Part shown: in pieces, positions 56,851 to 64,000 of the stretch
Position numbering within the stretch: position 1 is the first letter of the stretch
How the letters are laid out: every line of letters starts with the position of its first letter
NCBI RefSeq assembly: GCF_001014615.2
Contig: NZ_LBCQ02000006.1
Span: 62,001-126,000 of the forward strand
DNA: 64,000 bases
Reading direction: 5' to 3'
Origin: Aquamicrobium sp. LC103
Lineage (GTDB): Bacteria > Pseudomonadota > Alphaproteobacteria > Rhizobiales > Rhizobiaceae
Program-made: the position numbers and the translations under genes
The notes under the pieces: model-generated
Told to the model about the DNA's origin: nothing
What the model saw: only the letters and a program-made list of their open reading frames with translations
Databases searched by the model: none

Positions 56851-57300
56851 TCAGCGCACGACCAGCACCGGAATGATCGACTGGTTCACCACTTCCGCAG
56901 TCTGGCTTCCGAGCATCAGGCGGTCTATGCCGCGCCGGCCATGCGAGGCCATCACGATCAGGTCGCAGCCCAGCTCGCGGGCGCAGTCCACGATCGCGGC
57001 CGCCGCCCATTCATCGGGGACATGGAGCGTGCCCGCCTCAACGCCGAGCTTCTCGGCTTCGGTCTGGACCGACTTGAGCACTTCCCCGGCGAACTTCTTC
57101 TGCCGGGAATCGTAACGGTCGATATCGTCCTCGTCCGCGATCCAGCCCGCCGACGCCACCCTGCCCATCGTCGGAAAAGGCTCCGTGGCGACGATCACGG
57201 TGACCTTGCTGCCGAGCCGTTTGGCGAGTGCGAGCCCATGCGCTACGCCTTTGTGAGCGAATTCCGAACCGTCGGTGGGGACGAGAATATGTCCGTACAA
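56851..57300 (-). CDS. UspA-family universal stress protein
   Basis: This 149-residue protein has the Usp alpha/beta fold: YGHILVPTDGSEFAHKGVAH at the N-terminus and LIVMASHGRRGIDRLMLGSQ near residue 120, with an ATP-binding GSxA-like SQTAEVV tail. It resists general stress in relatives. The start is a TTG at 57300 with AGGAAC eight or nine bases before it; an earlier TTG at 57357 lacks an SD and adds an unrelated stretch. Confidence 0.85.
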   Translation of the reverse strand: MYGHILVPTDGSEFAHKGVAHGLALAKRLGSKVTVIVATEPFPTMGRVASAGWIADEDDIDRYDSRQKKFAGEVLKSVQTEAEKLGVEAGTLHVPDEWAAAAIVDCARELGCDLIVMASHGRRGIDRLMLGSQTAEVVNQSIIPVLVVR

Positions 57301-57396
57301 GGCTGCGGTTCCTGTTCCAAAGAAGGGAAGGAAATCACCATCCCCGCCAATCGGCAAGCGGCAACATAGATCCGAAGACGGCAGAAAGTCCGACGC

Positions 57397-58542
57397 TTAT
57401 GAGGAAAGCGCCGGACGATCCGCTGCGAGCGCGGATTTCTCGACGCCCTGATCGGAGATGTCGGCAGGAATGTCCATACCGAGCACCAGAGCCGCGGCTG
57501 TCCTCGATAGTCCGGGTGCGGACTGAATGCCGTAGCCGCCCTGCCCCGCCAGCCAGAAGAAGCCTTGCACGCCGGGCGCATATCCGGCCACGGGAACCTT
57601 GTCGGCCACGAAGCTGCGCAGCCCTGCCCATTTGTTCTCGACGCGCGAGACCTTGATGTTGAAAGCCGTCTCGATGCGATCGATGCAGATCGCGACGTCG
57701 ATCTCCTCCGGCTGGGCGTCGCAGGGCGCCGACGGCGTCTCGTCGGCGGGCGACACCAGCAGCCTGCCGGCGTCGGGCTTTAGATAGAACTCCTCGTCGA
57801 TGTCGACGACCATCGCCCATCCGTCGGGCGAGGCGCCTTCGGGCGCGGCGATCATCGCGGCGGTGCGCCGCTTGGGCACCAGCCCGATACCGGTAACGCC
57901 CGCGATCACGGCGATCTCGTCCGCCCAGGCGCCGGAAGCATTGACGAAGACGGGCGCACGGAACTCCCCCTTGCGGGTCTCTACGCGCCAGTCGGCGCCG
58001 TCATGGGCGAGGCCCAGCACTTCGGCGCCGGTTTCAAGCCGCCCGCCCTTCTCCTTCAGCATGCGCAGATAGCCATGATGCAGCGCGTGGACGTCGATGT
58101 CGGCGGCGTCGAGTTCGACGAAGGCCGCCGCCGCGTGATCCTCCCGCAGGAGCGGCATCAGCCTGCGCGCCTCTTCCGCCGAGACCAGCCTGGCATCGCC
58201 GCGGCCGGAAACCTCCGCGAAGGTTCTCTCGACGCTTTGCCTCTGCTCCTCGCGCCCGGTCATCAGCACCAGGCGGGGCGACAAGAGAGGATTCTCGGCA
58301 AACCCCTTTGGAGGCGCGCGGAAGAAGGGAGCCGACGCGCGAGTGAGCGCACGGATCGTGGATGGACCATAAGTCTGCGAAAACAAGGCGGCCGAGCGCC
58401 CGGTGGTGTGATAGCCGGGCTGGCTTTCGCGCTCGAGAAGCAGGACGCGCCGCGCGCCGGCAAGCTCGGCCGCCACCGATGCGCCCGCGATCCCCGCGCC
58501 GGCGACGATGACGTCGAAATGCGAAACGGTTTCCTCGGCCAT
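57397..58542 (-). CDS. FAD-dependent amine/amino-acid oxidoreductase (DAO family)
   Basis: This 381-residue flavoenzyme has the FAD-binding GXGXXG motif in VIVAGAGIAGASVAAELAG at residues about 12-30, HTTGRSAALFSQTYGP, VNASGAWADEI, and GFFWLAGQGGYGIQSAP near the C-terminus. This is the D-amino-acid/glycine/sarcosine oxidase superfamily. The residues that bind the amine substrate cannot be identified, so its exact role is unknown. GGAG lies ten bases before the ATG. It lies in the same direction as the following export operon but ends 89 bp from it. Confidence 0.87.
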   Translation of the reverse strand: MAEETVSHFDVIVAGAGIAGASVAAELAGARRVLLLERESQPGYHTTGRSAALFSQTYGPSTIRALTRASAPFFRAPPKGFAENPLLSPRLVLMTGREEQRQSVERTFAEVSGRGDARLVSAEEARRLMPLLREDHAAAAFVELDAADIDVHALHHGYLRMLKEKGGRLETGAEVLGLAHDGADWRVETRKGEFRAPVFVNASGAWADEIAVIAGVTGIGLVPKRRTAAMIAAPEGASPDGWAMVVDIDEEFYLKPDAGRLLVSPADETPSAPCDAQPEEIDVAICIDRIETAFNIKVSRVENKWAGLRSFVADKVPVAGYAPGVQGFFWLAGQGGYGIQSAPGLSRTAAALVLGMDIPADISDQGVEKSALAADRPALSS

Positions 58543-58631
58543 TCGGTCAGAACTCCAGTGATATCATGCCACCCCCGTCCTAGCGCATCGGGCTGGAAGG
58601 GGAAAACCGAATTGCTTGTGCCAAAGGCCGT

Positions 58632-59831
58632 CTAGCGTTCCGTCACGACGGTGCCCTCTGTGACCCGGTCGCTCGGATGCAGGATCACGCGGTCGCCCTC
58701 GGAAAGTCCCGACTGGATGACGGTGTTGCGGGCGTCGCGCGCACCCACCTCGATCGGCCGCAACTCGGCCTGCCCGTCCGTGCCGACGGTAAAGACCGCC
58801 CAGTCCCGCCCCTGACGGAACAGCGCGCCGAGCGGCACGACCGGCACGTCGCCGTGCTCCTCCACCACGACGCGCACGATGACGCGGTATCCATGGCCGA
58901 GATCGCGGCGCTCCTCCGGCGGCGCGCGCAGGTTGAGGACGGTATTGACCCGCTGCTCCTCGATGCCGAGTGCCGAGACCTTGGTGAAGCCTGCCGGCTC
59001 GACCCTGTGGACCTCCGCCTCCAGAGGCGGGCCACCCCAGCCTTCGATCGTTGCCGAGGCCCCAGGCGAAATGCGAACCGCGTCGGAGGAAAGAAGCTCG
59101 GCGACGATCTCCAGGTCCGCGCGGTCGCCGACTTCCACCAGCGGCGTGCCGGCGGCCACCACCGCCTCGCTCTCGTGATGGATCGCGAGGATTTCGCCGT
59201 CGACCGGCGAACGAACGTCCACGCAACACACCTCGCCCAGTTCGCCGCCCTCCGGGCCGATGAGCCGCGCCTCCGCGCTTTCCTGCTCTCGCCTGCGCAT
59301 GTCGATCGCGGCTTGCGCGCTGGCCACGCGCGCCTCGGCGCGTGCCACGGTCGCCTGCGCCTCCTCCAGCGTACGGTCGGAGATGACGTTGCGGCCTGAA
59401 AGCGTGCGGACGCGCTGCAATTCGCTGCGCGCGAAGGTGGCGTCGACTTCCGCTTCGCGCAATTGCGCGTCGGCCAGCTCGACCGCGGCATTCGCCGCCG
59501 CAAGCGCGGCCTGCGCCTCGCGCAGCGTGCGGGCGTCGAGGAAGCCGGGCGCGGCCGGCTGGATCCTCGCCACCACCGTCCTGCCGGCCTCGACCTTGTC
59601 GCCGACGCGGCCGGGCGTGCGCCGAACCGTTCCCGCGACCGGCGCGGAAACCGCATAGACGTCGCGGATGCGGCTCTTGCCGTCGTCGACGACGGTCACC
59701 GCGAGATCGGCACGCCCGATCGTCGCGAGATCGACCGGAACCGGCTGCGGGCGGAAGGTCCAGTAGAGAACCGCGCCGACCGCCAGGACACCCAGCATGA
59801 TGAAAGCGGTTTTGCGGACGGGAAGAGCCAT
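58632..59831 (-). CDS. HlyD-type periplasmic adaptor
   Basis: This 399-residue membrane-fusion protein has one N-terminal helix (FIMLGVLAVGAVLYWTF), a lipoyl-like domain (VAGTVRRTPGRVGDKVEAG), a coiled-coil hairpin (ARTLREAQAALAAANAAVEL), and a beta-barrel. An uncommon Cys-Cys pair lies in GEVCCVDVRSPVDG. It links the inner-membrane permease to an outer-membrane channel, here encoded elsewhere. It overlaps or abuts the permease by four bases. Confidence 0.9.
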   Translation of the reverse strand: MALPVRKTAFIMLGVLAVGAVLYWTFRPQPVPVDLATIGRADLAVTVVDDGKSRIRDVYAVSAPVAGTVRRTPGRVGDKVEAGRTVVARIQPAAPGFLDARTLREAQAALAAANAAVELADAQLREAEVDATFARSELQRVRTLSGRNVISDRTLEEAQATVARAEARVASAQAAIDMRRREQESAEARLIGPEGGELGEVCCVDVRSPVDGEILAIHHESEAVVAAGTPLVEVGDRADLEIVAELLSSDAVRISPGASATIEGWGGPPLEAEVHRVEPAGFTKVSALGIEEQRVNTVLNLRAPPEERRDLGHGYRVIVRVVVEEHGDVPVVPLGALFRQGRDWAVFTVGTDGQAELRPIEVGARDARNTVIQSGLSEGDRVILHPSDRVTEGTVVTER

Positions 59832-59835
59832 TGCG

Positions 59836-62199
59836 TCACTCTCTTGTCTTGAGCACTTCTATGAGGTCGAGGCGGTCGATGCGTCGCCGGACGATCAGGG
59901 AAGACAGCGCCGAGGCGACCAGCACGACGATGCTCGCCCAGCCATAGGTGGAAGGATTGATGATGAGCGGGATGCGGAACAGCTCGGTCTGCAGCCCTTG
60001 CGCCATGGCGAAGGCCATGGCGTAGCCCAGCGCCCAGCCGATCGGCAGCGCGGCAAGCGTCAGCAGGGCGAATTCGCCGAGCAGTATCCACGACACCTCT
60101 GCCCGGGTGAAGCCGAGCACGCGCAGGCTCGCCAGCTCGCGCCCCTGCTCCGAAAGCTGGATGCGCGCGCCGTTGTAGACGACGCCGAAGGCGATGATGC
60201 CGCCGAGCGCGACGTAGATCACCACCATCATGACGATGTTTTCGGCCATGGTTTCGCGGAATTTCGCCACCGAGGCGCGCTGCAGCGTGATCGAGCCGAC
60301 CTGCGGCAGGTTCTTGACGGCCTCGTAAAGCTCGTCGGTGAGATTGGCGTCGATGGTCACATGCACGGCCGTGATCAGCGGCCCCTCGCGCATCAGCCGG
60401 TTGGCCGCCAAAATGTCCATGTAGCTGCCGAGCCCGACATAGCTTTCCACGATCGCCGAGACCGGCTGCCGGACCGTCTCCTTGCGATCTTCCATCAGCT
60501 CGATCTCGACGAATTCGCCACGGCCGATGTTCAAGATATTGGCGAGCGCGCTGGTGAGCACGATGCCTTCCTCCGGCATCGCCACTTCGTGCCCGTCGGT
60601 GTCGAGGAGACGCGAAAGCTCCGATCCTGCCGGCTTGCCGGTGATCGGCACGATCCGCTCCAGATGGCCGTTGCGGAAGCGTGCCGCGATGACGCGCGCA
60701 GGCTCCGCCGTCAGCACGCCGGGAAGCCTCTCGACCTCGTGGAAAGCCTCGACCGGCAGCTTGTGGACGAAACTGATCGTCGCATGCTGGCGTTCCGCGC
60801 CGAAGAAGGTGATGTCGATCATCTCCTCGATGGCGTCGAGCGAGAACAGCGATCCGACCAGCATCGCAACCGCGAGCGCCATGCCCAGACTGGTGAACAG
60901 CGAGCGCACCGGTCGGCGCGAGATGTTGCGGCCGATCATCACCGTCGTCTGCGGCAAATGCCGCAGGAGTGGCACGCCGCCCTGCCAGAGCTTCCTGTAT
61001 TGCACCGGCGTGGGCGGCCGCATGGCGACCGCCGGCGGCAGGGCCGCGGCGGCGCGAACCGAGCGGATCGCACCGAGAAGCGCGGCCGTCACCGAAACCA
61101 CCACGGCGATCACATACACGTCGATATTGGTGCGGAAGATGAGGAAGGGGAAATGGAAAAACTCGCCGTAGAGCCGGGTCAGCCCCTGGCCGAGGAGCGT
61201 GCCGGCGGCAATCCCTATGAGGACGCCGAGAAGGGCGATGACGATGACGAGCTTGACATAGTGCCAGGCGACGCCGAGGCCGGAATAGCCGACCGCCTTC
61301 ATCAGCCCGATCTGCTCGCGTTCGAGCGCGATCAGCCGTGACAGGATCATGTTGACGAGGAAGCCCGCGACCAGCAGGAAGATCGGCGGCAGGACATAGC
61401 TCATCGCCTGGAGCTGGGTCAGTTCCGCATCGAGGAAGGCGTGGCTCTGCTGATCCTCGCGATCATGCGCGCCGCTGCCGCCATAGGGTTCGAGCAGGCG
61501 ATCGATCTCGTCGATCACTTCACCCGGCGACTGGTCGCGCAGCAACTTGACGGCGACGGACGAGAACGCGCCTTCGAGGTCGAAGGCCGCGGCGAGCGCG
61601 CTCTGCGACATCCAGACGACGCCGAAACGCCTGTCGTCGGGCATCAGGTCGAATGCGCCGAGCGCGTAGATGAACTCCGGCGACAGCGCCACGCCGACGA
61701 TCGAGAGCTGACGCTTGCGACCGTTTATGACCGCGCCGAACGTATCGCCCGGCTCGAAGCCGTGAGCGTTGGCGAAAGGCTCGTTGACCACCACCTCGTC
61801 GGGATGCCCGGGCTCCGGCAGGCGCCCCAGCCGCATGTGGAGTCGGTTCAGCACCTGCTCGCCGTCGTCGGGGATCGAGACCAGCAGACCGGTCGCCGGC
61901 TCCGACATCCCCTCTATGTCGAGGACGGCGTTTTCCTGGATGCGCGTCTCCACCGCCGCGACGCCCGGCAGGGCGGCGATCTCGTCGCGCAGGCGCATCG
62001 GCGCGCGCGTGGCGGTGGCGAAAACGTCGGCGAAGGCGTTGCGCTCGTAATAGGCCTCGCGCGTCTCGAACAGGGAACGCTGCGCCCCGACCGCGATGAC
62101 CAGAGTCATCACGCCCGCCGCCATCACCAGCGCGATCGCGCCGACCTGTGCCCAGAGCCGGATGAGATCGCGGATCAGCTTGCGGTCGAGCACGCTCAT
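59836..62199 (-). CDS. FtsX-domain ABC permease, double length
   Basis: This 787-residue membrane protein has two FtsX-like halves, each with a periplasmic domain after the first helix. Transmembrane blocks occur at residues about 17-40, 270-390, 430-460 and 680-770, with the typical [20 protein letters not shown] and [19 protein letters not shown] sequences. It belongs to the MacB/DevC-type exporter group. The ATPase gene ends six bases upstream, and the HlyD gene begins four bases downstream. The exported substrate is unknown. Confidence 0.92.
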   Translation of the reverse strand: MSVLDRKLIRDLIRLWAQVGAIALVMAAGVMTLVIAVGAQRSLFETREAYYERNAFADVFATATRAPMRLRDEIAALPGVAAVETRIQENAVLDIEGMSEPATGLLVSIPDDGEQVLNRLHMRLGRLPEPGHPDEVVVNEPFANAHGFEPGDTFGAVINGRKRQLSIVGVALSPEFIYALGAFDLMPDDRRFGVVWMSQSALAAAFDLEGAFSSVAVKLLRDQSPGEVIDEIDRLLEPYGGSGAHDREDQQSHAFLDAELTQLQAMSYVLPPIFLLVAGFLVNMILSRLIALEREQIGLMKAVGYSGLGVAWHYVKLVIVIALLGVLIGIAAGTLLGQGLTRLYGEFFHFPFLIFRTNIDVYVIAVVVSVTAALLGAIRSVRAAAALPPAVAMRPPTPVQYRKLWQGGVPLLRHLPQTTVMIGRNISRRPVRSLFTSLGMALAVAMLVGSLFSLDAIEEMIDITFFGAERQHATISFVHKLPVEAFHEVERLPGVLTAEPARVIAARFRNGHLERIVPITGKPAGSELSRLLDTDGHEVAMPEEGIVLTSALANILNIGRGEFVEIELMEDRKETVRQPVSAIVESYVGLGSYMDILAANRLMREGPLITAVHVTIDANLTDELYEAVKNLPQVGSITLQRASVAKFRETMAENIVMMVVIYVALGGIIAFGVVYNGARIQLSEQGRELASLRVLGFTRAEVSWILLGEFALLTLAALPIGWALGYAMAFAMAQGLQTELFRIPLIINPSTYGWASIVVLVASALSSLIVRRRIDRLDLIEVLKTRE

Positions 62200-62205
62200 C
62201 GCTTC

Positions 62206-62919
62206 TTACCAGGCGATGGAGGCCGGAGCCTCCCGCGTCTCGTTCTCGTCGATGCGCGCGACCTGCCCGTCGGCGAAATGGATCACCCGGTCGGCCATCT
62301 TTCCGACCGCTGCATTGTGCGTGATGACGAGCACGGTGGTGCCGAGATCCTTGTTGACCGAGGCGAGCGCCTCCAGCACGCGTATGCCGGTCTTGGAATC
62401 GAGCGCGCCCGTCGGCTCGTCGCACAGAAGCACCTCCGGCTTCTTGGCGATGGCGCGCGCGATCGCCACGCGCTGCTGCTCGCCGCCGGAGAGCTGCGCG
62501 GGAAAATGATCGTGCCGCTCGCGCGGCAGCCCAGCAATTTCCAGCGCTTCGGCAGGGTCCATCGGATCGCGGGCAATCTCGGTCACGAGCGATACGTTCT
62601 CGGTCGCGGTGAGGCTCGGCACGAGGTTGTAGAACTGGAAGACGAAGCCGACATGGTCGCGGCGGTATTTCGTCAATTCCCCTTCGCCGAAACCCGTTAT
62701 CTCCTCGTCGCGGAAGAAGACCTTGCCTTCGGTCGCCGTGTCGAGCCCGCCGAGAATGTTGACGAGTGTGGACTTGCCGCTGCCGGACGGCCCCAGGAGG
62801 ACGATGAACTCGCCGCTGTCGATCTCGAGATCCACGCCACGCAGGGCGTGCACCTCGACCTCGCCGGTGCGGTAGACCTTGGTGATCCCGTCAATCCTGT
62901 AGATGGCTTCCTTGGTCAA
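62206..62919 (-). CDS. ABC exporter ATPase (LolD/MacB type)
   Basis: This 237-residue ATPase has Walker [20 protein letters not shown]-loop [17 protein letters not shown], signature [15 protein letters not shown], Walker [13 protein letters not shown] and switch [10 protein letters not shown]. It energises the FtsX permease downstream. I set the start at a TTG at 62919 ([16 protein letters not shown]), which has GAGG five bases before it and matches family length; a TTG at 63018 would give a long unaligned leader. It heads the three-gene export operon. Confidence 0.88.
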   Translation of the reverse strand: MTKEAIYRIDGITKVYRTGEVEVHALRGVDLEIDSGEFIVLLGPSGSGKSTLVNILGGLDTATEGKVFFRDEEITGFGEGELTKYRRDHVGFVFQFYNLVPSLTATENVSLVTEIARDPMDPAEALEIAGLPRERHDHFPAQLSGGEQQRVAIARAIAKKPEVLLCDEPTGALDSKTGIRVLEALASVNKDLGTTVLVITHNAAVGKMADRVIHFADGQVARIDENETREAPASIAW

Positions 62920-63150
62920 AAGGCCTCGATGTCGGGTTTGGGACGTCCGGGACTCGTCGGACGGGACTTCAGCTTCAGGTTGAGCAACGCACTCTACAGC
63001 GTCGGCTCCTCGAAGCAACGTCGCGGCCCTGACCGCGGTGCCGACCTAATATGATGGAAGCGGCGCCGGAAATGGCAAGGGACGCGGCAAAAACCATGCT
63101 ACATTCCAGGCTGGAACGACCGATGCGGCAATCCGACCGGAGGATCTATC

Positions 63151-63333
63151 ATGACCACGGAAAAGAAGAAGCCGAGCGAGACGGAAGCCGAGCGCCTGAA
63201 GCGCGAGGCGGACGAGGAGCTGACCCGCGAACTGGAGGACACTTTTCCCGCAAGCGATCCGCCAAAGGTGACGCGCGGCCCATACGAGCGGCAGCACACC
63301 TCGCCTTCCGATGGGAGCAAGGAAACCGACTGA
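63151..63333 (+). CDS. Small acidic hydrophilic protein
   Basis: This 60-residue protein is highly charged: MTTEKKKPSETEAERLKREA, then ELTRELEDTFPASDPPKVTR. The DTFPASDPP segment recurs in short proteins of Rhizobiales and related groups, often stress-linked. It is likely disordered or helical, with no signal. GGAGG is seven to eight bases before the ATG. It is divergent from the export operon. Function unknown. Confidence 0.75.
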   Translation: MTTEKKKPSETEAERLKREADEELTRELEDTFPASDPPKVTRGPYERQHTSPSDGSKETD

Positions 63334-63547
63334 TCGGCCTGTGGCCATTCCCCATATTTCCGGCGCCCCGCGAAAAAACGCGCGCCGGCGCCGGCGCTGT
63401 CAATCTTCTCAAGGGGCTTATCGCCCCGCGATCGTCTTGACCTCGGTGAAATACCCGAGGTGCGGCGGAACCTGGTCGGCATGGCACCACTGTCCCGTTC
63501 AATTCCTCCCTGCCGCGAAGCGTTTAGGTAGCGCCAATATATGCATG

Positions 63548-63579
63548 AATATTGCAATATTACATGAAAACACTATATT
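63548..63579 (+). promoter_or_regulatory. Promoter with overlapping palindrome for the XRE gene
   Basis: AATATTGCAATATT (63548-63561) is a perfect 14-bp palindrome. Within it TTGCAA (63552-63557) can serve as a -35 element, and TATATT (63574-63579) as a -10 element 16 bp further on. A bound repressor would block RNA polymerase. The -10 box ends six bases before the ATG at 63586, implying an extremely short or leaderless mRNA. Confidence 0.55.
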
Positions 63580-63585
63580 TCAGTG

Positions 63586-63888
63586 ATGAGCAATTCACTG
63601 ATCACTCCGGCACAATGCAGGGCCGCGCGGGCTCTCATTGAATGGTCGCGCGAGAGGCTTGCCGGCGCCTCGCAGGTCGCGCTTCGCACGATAGTCGACT
63701 TCGAGAGAGGCGCTCGCTCGCCGCGGGTGGTGACGATGCTGGCGCTGCGGGCGGCCTTGGAGAAGCAGAACGTCGTGTTTCTCGCAAACGGCGAGGCCGT
63801 CAATGGCGGTCCGGGCGTTCGCCTGCATGTCCGGCAGCCGCAGGAGGGCCTGCGGCCAGAAGACCTCAACGCCGCGAACGACGACTGA
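63586..63888 (+). CDS. XRE-like helix-turn-helix regulator
   Basis: This 100-residue DNA-binding protein has a small XRE-type domain: TPAQCRAARALIEWSRERLAGA, then SQVALRTIVDFERGARSPRVV and TMLALRAALEKQNVVF. The C-terminal tail is polar. The ATG at 63586 lacks an SD; a GTG sits directly before it. The palindrome at 63548 probably lets it repress its own gene. Nothing to its right is visible in the last 112 bases of the window. Confidence 0.8.
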   Translation: MSNSLITPAQCRAARALIEWSRERLAGASQVALRTIVDFERGARSPRVVTMLALRAALEKQNVVFLANGEAVNGGPGVRLHVRQPQEGLRPEDLNAANDD

Positions 63889-64000
63889 ATTCGATGTTTT
63901 CCTAATGGATAGTGCCTTATAGGCGAATGGGAGAATTCGATTCCTCCGTTCAGGCTGGATTGAGTTTCATATTCCAATTCTTTCCTTGAGGCAGAAGCGC

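Overview
The window is GC-rich chromosomal DNA from an alphaproteobacterium of the order Hyphomicrobiales (Rhizobiales), most likely near Mesorhizobium/Nitratireductor-type Phyllobacteriaceae. The evidence is a fused trpE(G) gene preceded by a WWW-containing trpL leader peptide, the choXWV choline importer, an EipA-type DUF1134 protein, and a cell-cycle cluster of chpT, a lone receiver, ctrA, fliJ and sciP. The genus is inferred from gene content only; no 16S gene is present. Layout: 1-8.8 kb is a mostly minus-strand metabolic and transport stretch with leuA (cut by the window edge), an AbrB-family membrane protein, a small monooxygenase-fold protein, a cation-efflux pump, trpL-trpE(G) with a clear attenuator, an APC permease and a PAP2 phosphatase. 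9-14.4 kb holds a LysR/DUF1127 pair, fhs, a DUF2333 protein and thymidine kinase. 14.6-17.7 kb is choXWV. 17.8-21.9 kb holds an SDR dehydrogenase and a CaiB-type CoA transferase, a HugZ-like heme protein, a NolR-like ArsR regulator and a TrmH-type rRNA methylase. 22-28.6 kb is an envelope and cell-cycle block (coiled-coil protein, eipA, chpT, receiver, ctrA, fliJ, class A beta-lactamase, sciP), followed by mnmA. 29.8-32.4 kb is a looser region with a 56-bp perfect inverted repeat, a Gfo/Idh oxidoreductase, tRNA-Met(CAU), a decayed alpha/beta-hydrolase pseudogene and a RibD/DHFR-fold reductase. 32.7-41.5 kb is a complete kdp potassium system (a miniprotein, kdpF, A, B, C, a PtsN-like EIIA, kdpD, kdpE). 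41.4-53.7 kb is an unusual catabolic cluster. 53.8-64 kb holds an EF-hand protein, a glycine-zipper lipoprotein, a soluble dual-PAS chemoreceptor, UspA, an FAD oxidase, an ABC/HlyD export operon, a small acidic protein and an XRE regulator. How the parts work together: ChpT is known to phosphorylate CtrA, SciP restrains CtrA, and fliJ is flagellar, so the 24-28.4 kb block is a compact cell-cycle/motility control locus. The ctrA/fliJ spacer is rich in GANTC (CcrM) sites. The kdp operon carries its own EIIA protein, which suggests a built-in PTS input to KdpD. The 41.4-53.7 kb cluster combines a GntR regulator with two winged helices, a complete Dpp-type ABC importer, two Ntn-type C45 acyltransferase/amidases, two paralogous alpha/beta hydrolases, a MOSC protein and a histone-deacetylase-fold amidohydrolase. 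I infer a pathway that imports and de-acylates an N-acyl or amide compound. It is the best candidate here for an undescribed system; its substrate is unknown.
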